The notes under the pieces are model-generated. The model did no database searches. It had not been told where the DNA came from and saw nothing but the letters and a program-made list of their open reading frames with translations. Of a stretch of DNA of 11,216 nucleotides, positions 7,244 to 11,216 are shown in pieces; position 1 is the stretch's first letter, and each line of letters starts with the position of its first letter. This stretch comes from Actinomyces viscosus (GTDB lineage: Bacteria > Bacteroidota > Bacteroidia > Flavobacteriales_D > Crocinitomicaceae), in assembly GCA_943326975.2 (NCBI GenBank), contig CALPVI020000027.1:1-11216 (forward strand). Direction: 5' to 3'. A program made the translations under genes and the position numbers.

Positions 7244-8386
7244 ATGAAACATACTATTTTTCGTTCCATACTTATTTCGATTGTATTTCTTTCAATTTTA
7301 GTTTTTCCTATTTTAAATGGTCAATTTAATTTTGTAAGAGATATTGCTAATAATGAAAATCGAAAATTATCTGAACAGCCATTATTAGATTATAAACATT
7401 TAGATAGCTATCCACATAAATATGAAAGCTACTACAATGATAATTTTCCTATTCGATCACTTTTGGTGAAATATTATGCTTACAATAATTTAAAAATATT
7501 TAAAAAGTCGCCAATTCCTGAAAGTGTAATAATTGGTAAAAATGGTTGGATGTATCTTGCTGGCAGAGAATATGAGTCCTATAAAGGAATCAATAATTTA
7601 ACTAACAATGAATTATTTTTAATTAAGCAAGAGTTAGAATACAGAAAGGATTATTTAGCAAAAAGAAATTGTAAATTTTATTTTGTTGTTGCACCCGCTA
7701 AGACATCTATCTATCCTGAAAATTTAGAAAATAACGATCCAAGTTTTAAATTAAATTCTTGGGGTGAACAATTGATAAATTACTTGAATAACCATTGTAA
7801 GGTTAAACCTATTGATGTTTATGCCGAATTAAGAAATAGAAAAAGAACAGAATTACTTTATTTCAAATTAGATAATCACTGGAATAATATAGGAGGTTTT
7901 TATGCTTCAAATATGGTTTTAAAACAAATGAATAATGATGACAGTTCAATTCATATAAATAATATTAAAGATTTTAGAATAGTTAAGGAAAATAGAAATA
8001 TTGGAAATATTGTAAACATGTTTCCTAATGTTGAAAGTTTTAATGATTTTTCATTCGAGTTGAATAAAATAAAAGGATATCATGCAGTTGATGCTAGTTT
8101 AAAAGGTTATAAAGTGCCCGATAAATTTGATGCTGAATTATTTGAAACAAGAAGAGTAATAAGAGGTTCAAAAAAGAAAAAATTATTGATTGTATCTGAT
8201 TCTTTTGGAGGATATATGTTTCCTTTTTTAGCTGAAAACTTTAGTGTTACTGAAAAGATTTTTGATAAATGGGAATATAAATTAAATGAATCAATTGTTG
8301 AAAATGAAAAGCCTGATGTATTTTTAATGATTGTACTCGAATCTAACCTTCGAAATATTATAAAATATAGATCATTTAAGGATTAA
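7244..8386 (+). CDS. AlgJ/AlgX-like SGNH-fold O-acetyltransferase (DHHW-type)
   Basis: The likely role is the extracytoplasmic partner of the MBOAT protein just upstream, placing acetyl groups on a glycan. The ATG at 7244, 1 base after the upstream stop, is chosen over an in-frame ATG at 7202: it gives a clean basic-plus-hydrophobic N-terminus (MKHTIFRS, then a helix at about 5-24), whereas the earlier start overlaps the MBOAT gene and adds 14 residues. No clear signal-peptidase site is seen, so it is probably a membrane-anchored periplasmic protein. Features of the 380-residue product include ENRKLSEQP (38-46), YYNDNFPIRSLL (63-74), IIGKNGWMYL (96-105), VVAPAKTSIYPE (148-159), and the catalytic-type elements LDNHW (Asp210, His212) and VSDSFGG (Ser320). 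These match the Asp-x-His and Ser triad of AlgJ/AlgX. Overall similarity to alginate proteins looks low, so the function is by family and context. Confidence 0.87.
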   Translation: MKHTIFRSILISIVFLSILVFPILNGQFNFVRDIANNENRKLSEQPLLDYKHLDSYPHKYESYYNDNFPIRSLLVKYYAYNNLKIFKKSPIPESVIIGKNGWMYLAGREYESYKGINNLTNNELFLIKQELEYRKDYLAKRNCKFYFVVAPAKTSIYPENLENNDPSFKLNSWGEQLINYLNNHCKVKPIDVYAELRNRKRTELLYFKLDNHWNNIGGFYASNMVLKQMNNDDSSIHINNIKDFRIVKENRNIGNIVNMFPNVESFNDFSFELNKIKGYHAVDASLKGYKVPDKFDAELFETRRVIRGSKKKKLLIVSDSFGGYMFPFLAENFSVTEKIFDKWEYKLNESIVENEKPDVFLMIVLESNLRNIIKYRSFKD

Positions 8387-8441
8387 TATTTTGGTAACTA
8401 TTATTTAATTAATTAAATTTTTTTAGTTGAAAAAAAAGCCA

Positions 8442-8449
8442 TAACTTTT
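8442..8449 (+). promoter_or_regulatory. Candidate -7 box for the PIN-PhoH gene
   Basis: TAACTTTT matches seven of eight positions of the Bacteroidota -7 consensus TAnnTTTG and ends 16 bases before the phoH-type ATG. A TTG at about the right -33 distance is not present; the equivalent position reads TTT. The 79-base gap after the acetyltransferase gene is a logical place for a promoter, but AT-rich sequence makes chance matches common. Confidence 0.25.
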
Positions 8450-8465
8450 ATTAAAAATAGAAACC

Positions 8466-9791
8466 ATGGCTAAAAAAAATAAAATATATGTGTTAGATAC
8501 TTCTGTATTATTACATGACCATCTAGCCATAAACAACTTTGGCGCAAGTAATGTTTCAATTCCAATAACTGTTTTAGAAGAATTAGATAAGTTTAAGGTC
8601 GGTAATGACTCTAAAAACTATTCTGCAAGAGAAGTAATTCGATTTATTGATAAATTATCTGGTAATGGTAGTTTACAAGAATGGATTTCATTAGGAAAAG
8701 ATCAAGGTAAATTTAAGATAGTTTTAGAGAATAATCCACGTGAAATCAATGCAGAGTATGTTTATTCTGTTGGGAAAAATGACCATAAAATTATAAACGC
8801 TGCTCTATATCTAAAAGAAACGGAACCAAAAGCTGAGGTTATCCTAATTACAAAGGATATAAACATGCGTATCAAAGCGAAAGCATTAGGTGTTACAGCC
8901 CAAGATTATGAAACAGGAAAAGTTACCATTGCTGAATTAGATAAATCAGGGGCTTATACGATAGACAATGTAGATTCGGAAATAATTAGACAGATATTTA
9001 CGAAAGGTAAATTGGAGGAAGGTGGAATTTTAGGTGATAAGAAAATTCCAAATGGTTACTATATCTTAAAAAATGGTAAAACGTCATCTTTAGTGGTCTA
9101 TAATCCTGTTACAGATCATATTGAGCGTATCGAGAAAGAATTTGTTTATGGTATTAAACCTAAAAATGCTGAACAAGCCTTTGCTTTAAATGCTTTATTA
9201 AATGATAACATTAAGTTAGTAGCTTTACAAGGTGTCGCAGGAACAGGGAAAACATTATTAGCATTAGCTTCTGCGCTTGAACAAAGCAAAGGTTATCAGC
9301 AAATTATATTGGCTCGTCCAATTGTTCCATTATCCAACAAGGAAATTGGATTTTTACCAGGAGACGCAAATGATAAGATTAGTCCTTATATGGAGCCTTT
9401 GTGGGATAATTTAAAATTTATCAAATCCCAATTCGGTGAAAATGAAAAGAAACACAAAGCCATTCTTGAAATGGAGCAATCAGGTAAAATAATAATTACA
9501 CCATTAGCATTCATTAGAGGACGTAGTTTGAGTAATATTTTATTCATAATTGACGAAGCACAGAACTTGACGCCTCATGAAGTCAAAACGATTATTACAC
9601 GTGCCGGAGAGAATACTAAAATTATTTTCACTGGTGATGTTCATCAAATTGATACACCATATTTAGATGAAAATAGCAATGGGTTGGCTTATTTGATTGA
9701 TCGTTTAAAAGGTAAAGATTTATTCGCACATGTAAAATTAGAGCGAGGAGAAAGATCAGAATTAGCGAATTTAGCAAATGATTTATTATAA
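8466..9791 (+). CDS. PIN domain-PhoH family ATPase
   Basis: This cytoplasmic 441-residue protein fuses an N-terminal PIN-type RNase domain to a PhoH ATPase, the architecture called PhoH2 or YlaK-like. Such proteins are reported to unwind and cleave RNA. PIN acidic residues are Asp11 (YVLDTSVLLHD), Glu38/Glu39 (ITVLEELDKFK), Asp106 (GKNDHKIINAA) and Asp131 (LITKDINMRIKA), so the nuclease centre looks intact. The PhoH part has Walker A GVAGTGKT at 256-263, the family segment ILARPIVPLSNKEIGFLPGD at 281-300, PYMEPLWDNL at 307-316, Walker B LFIIDEAQN at 359-367, and IIFTGDVHQIDTPYL at 386-400. A C-terminal arginine-containing stretch KLERGERSELA follows (424-434). The start is the first ATG after a 79-base spacer. 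It is probably transcribed alone and ends at a hairpin terminator. No antitoxin-like gene is adjacent. Confidence 0.94.
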   Translation: MAKKNKIYVLDTSVLLHDHLAINNFGASNVSIPITVLEELDKFKVGNDSKNYSAREVIRFIDKLSGNGSLQEWISLGKDQGKFKIVLENNPREINAEYVYSVGKNDHKIINAALYLKETEPKAEVILITKDINMRIKAKALGVTAQDYETGKVTIAELDKSGAYTIDNVDSEIIRQIFTKGKLEEGGILGDKKIPNGYYILKNGKTSSLVVYNPVTDHIERIEKEFVYGIKPKNAEQAFALNALLNDNIKLVALQGVAGTGKTLLALASALEQSKGYQQIILARPIVPLSNKEIGFLPGDANDKISPYMEPLWDNLKFIKSQFGENEKKHKAILEMEQSGKIIITPLAFIRGRSLSNILFIIDEAQNLTPHEVKTIITRAGENTKIIFTGDVHQIDTPYLDENSNGLAYLIDRLKGKDLFAHVKLERGERSELANLANDLL

Positions 9792-9797
9792 AAATTC

Positions 9798-9831
9798 ATA
9801 CAGGAATAGAATCTCTATTCCTGTATTTTTT
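9798..9831 (+). terminator. Intrinsic terminator between convergent genes
   Basis: Bases 9798-9810 pair perfectly with 9814-9826 (13 bp, ATACAGGAATAGA with TCTATTCCTGTAT) around the 3-base loop ATC. A run of six T (9826-9831) follows. It starts 7 bases after the PIN-PhoH stop codon. The T-run extends into the stop codon of the opposing phosphoesterase gene (9830-9832). On the - strand the stem is followed by GAATTTTTAT, so weaker termination that way is also possible. Confidence 0.9.
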
Positions 9832-11080
9832 ATGCTTTAATTAATTCAATTACTGTAATTTCAGGCATAATTCCAACTCTACCTGGGAAACCTAAAAATC
9901 CGAAACCGCGGTTTACATAAATGAATTTATTTTTCATTTCATAAGCACCTGCCCATTGTTTATAGATGTATTTGGCAGGAGACCATTTGAATCCAGGAAT
10001 TTCAATTCCAAATTGCATTCCGTGTGTATGACCAGATAAAGTCAGGTGAATATGCTTGTGATGATCTAAAGTTACTGCTTCCCAATGAGAAGGGTCATGT
10101 GAAAGTAAAATTTTGAATAAATTATCATCTAAATTTTCAGTTGCTTTATTTAAATCACCATGTTTAACAAATCCTTTTTTACCCCAATTTTCAACTCCAA
10201 TTAATGCAATTTTTTCACCTTCTTTTTCAATATGTAAATGTTCATTTAACAATAATTTAAAACCTATTTTTTCATGAACTTGTTTTAAGTTTTGCAAATT
10301 TTGTTCTTTTGCTACTTCACTTTCCCATGGGATATAGTCACCATAATCGTGATTACCTAATATTGAAAATTGGCCATGTTTTCCTTTTAATTGAGAAAAA
10401 TGACTAATCCATTCATCCATTTCACCAGCATGGTTATTTACAAGGTCACCTGTAAATACCATTAAGTCACTTTTTTGTGCGTTTGCAATATCAATTCCTC
10501 GTTGAACTGCTACTGGATCATCGAAACTACCTGAATGTATATCAGAAAGTTGTGTTATTTTAAATCCATGAAATGCTTCAGGTAAGTCTTTAAATGCAAT
10601 TTTTATACGATGTACTTTATAGTCATATTTTCCTTTTACAACGCCATAAATTGTACCTATAAATGGAATAGATGCAATACCTAATCCAATTATACTGACA
10701 AACTTTCTTCTTTCAGGTAAAAAACTTCCTGAAGAATTGATATGATTTATTTTTGAACTAATTAGTGTATAAGTTCCTTGAATTAATCTAGCTATATCTT
10801 CAACTAATAGAAAAGGTGTTACAACTAATTTGGGCACTAATATTATTATCATTGAACCCATGACCCAATTAAAGTTTTTATTAGGTCCATGTGCAAATTT
10901 ACCAGAGATTCCTAAATATAAAATAATGAGTATAAGAGTTAAATCTATGACCCAATATGTCCATAGAATTATTGAGCTTGTAGTTACGTTCATACCATTC
11001 ACAACTGTTTTAACAGCTTGATAAACATATAAATCTATTACTAACCAAATAATGGTAATCACTAAAAAACGAGTAAACAT
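9830..11080 (-). CDS. Membrane-anchored YkuE-type metallophosphoesterase
   Basis: The C-terminal two thirds is a calcineurin-like metallophosphoesterase, a dinuclear-metal phosphohydrolase. Its metal ligands read in order: SDIH (Asp180, His182), GDLVNN (Asp212), GNHDY (Asn243, His244), LLSHDP (His328) and SGHTHGMQ (His351, His353). The spacing and the GHTHGMQ ending fit the YkuE/COG1408 group; the substrate is unknown. The N-terminus holds three hydrophobic segments (about 5-23, 37-58 and 72-94), a loop, and a fourth at about 128-147 immediately before the enzyme domain. This fourth segment is preceded by ERRKFV (123-128), a twin-arginine-like motif. The gene converges on PIN-PhoH with 38 bases between stop codons. 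The chosen ATG at 11080 starts the first hydrophobic helix (MFTRFLVITIIW). The last residues lie on a TAA at 9830-9832. All ligands appear intact, so it should be active. Confidence 0.93.
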   Translation of the reverse strand: MFTRFLVITIIWLVIDLYVYQAVKTVVNGMNVTTSSIILWTYWVIDLTLILIILYLGISGKFAHGPNKNFNWVMGSMIIILVPKLVVTPFLLVEDIARLIQGTYTLISSKINHINSSGSFLPERRKFVSIIGLGIASIPFIGTIYGVVKGKYDYKVHRIKIAFKDLPEAFHGFKITQLSDIHSGSFDDPVAVQRGIDIANAQKSDLMVFTGDLVNNHAGEMDEWISHFSQLKGKHGQFSILGNHDYGDYIPWESEVAKEQNLQNLKQVHEKIGFKLLLNEHLHIEKEGEKIALIGVENWGKKGFVKHGDLNKATENLDDNLFKILLSHDPSHWEAVTLDHHKHIHLTLSGHTHGMQFGIEIPGFKWSPAKYIYKQWAGAYEMKNKFIYVNRGFGFLGFPGRVGIMPEITVIELIKA

Positions 11081-11096
11081 AAGTGAGAAATTTAGT

Positions 11097-11104
11097 CAAA
11101 TATA
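11097..11104 (-). promoter_or_regulatory. Candidate -7 box for the metallophosphoesterase gene
   Basis: Read on the - strand this is TATATTTG, a full match to the Bacteroidota -7 consensus TAnnTTTG, ending 16 bases before the ATG. A TTG lies upstream but only 12 bases away instead of about 19, so the -33 element is not supported. The position fits a short leader. Confidence 0.4.
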
Positions 11105-11144
11105 AAATAGGATACTCAATATTTTATATTAAATATCGATGAAT

Positions 11145-11164
11145 GGTAGAAAAATAGGGGGTAG
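11145..11164. repeat. Short direct repeat GGTAG in the upstream region
   Basis: GGTAG occurs at 11145-11149 and 11160-11164, 15 bases apart start to start, beside a G5 run at 11157-11161 that is unusual in this AT-rich stretch. It lies in the 136-base gene-free right end, upstream of the phosphoesterase gene and possibly of an unseen divergent gene. A regulator-binding site is possible, but nothing here identifies the protein. Confidence 0.3.
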
Positions 11165-11216
11165 GATGTAAACCAATTTTTAAAAAATTGAAAACCTCTT
11201 CAGTATTTCCTTGAAA

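Noticed and set aside
8404..8430. AT-only palindrome and T7/A-run hairpin after the acetyltransferase gene as a terminator
   Set aside because: Stems of only A-T pairs are weak, and there is no GC core followed by a proper U-tract. Whether the unit reads into PIN-PhoH is left open.
10830..11021. Open frame of 63 codons on the + strand antisense to the phosphoesterase N-terminus
   Set aside because: It overlaps the membrane segments of the real gene and shows no motif or plausible upstream signal.
11124..11216. Open frame of 30 codons on the - strand running in from the right edge
   Set aside because: No start is visible and the residues match nothing I recognise. It ends in AT-rich spacer and may simply be chance.

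Overview
The window is AT-rich, roughly one third G+C by eye, and densely coding. It looks like chromosomal DNA from a member of the Bacteroidota, most likely the class Flavobacteriia. Four things point there: the gene order murC-ftsQ-ftsA-ftsZ, an FtsZ with a long linker ending in SNNSFLHDNVD, start codons that follow A-rich leaders without a Shine-Dalgarno sequence, and upstream boxes resembling the Bacteroidota -7 element TAnnTTTG. Genus is not assigned.

Left part (1-5163): the distal end of the division and cell-wall (dcw) cluster, all on the + strand. murC is truncated at its 5' end by the window edge. It is followed by ftsQ, ftsA and ftsZ with gaps of 9, 1 and 39 bases. MurC makes UDP-MurNAc-L-Ala, the first amino-acid addition to the peptidoglycan precursor. 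FtsZ forms the division ring, FtsA anchors it to the membrane, and FtsQ links the ring to the periplasmic synthesis machinery. A strong hairpin terminator follows ftsZ.

Middle (5263-8386): a single GatB/YqeY-domain gene sits between two intrinsic terminators. After it comes a two-gene unit, an AlgI-like membrane-bound O-acyltransferase and an AlgJ/AlgX-like SGNH-fold acetyltransferase, separated by 1 base. Together they probably acetylate an extracytoplasmic glycan whose identity the window does not reveal.

Right part (8466-11080): a PIN-PhoH ATPase on the + strand faces a membrane-anchored YkuE-type metallophosphoesterase on the - strand, with a 13-bp hairpin terminator between them. The last 136 bases are the upstream region of the phosphoesterase gene, with a candidate promoter and a short direct repeat.

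No stretch over 300 bases lacks a gene. I see no tRNA, rRNA, CRISPR array, insertion sequence, phage gene or other sign of recent transfer. The window is mostly conserved core genome. The points most worth a second look are the FtsZ tail architecture, an internal twin-arginine-like motif in the phosphoesterase, the only two cysteines of FtsQ, and the orphan O-acetylation pair.
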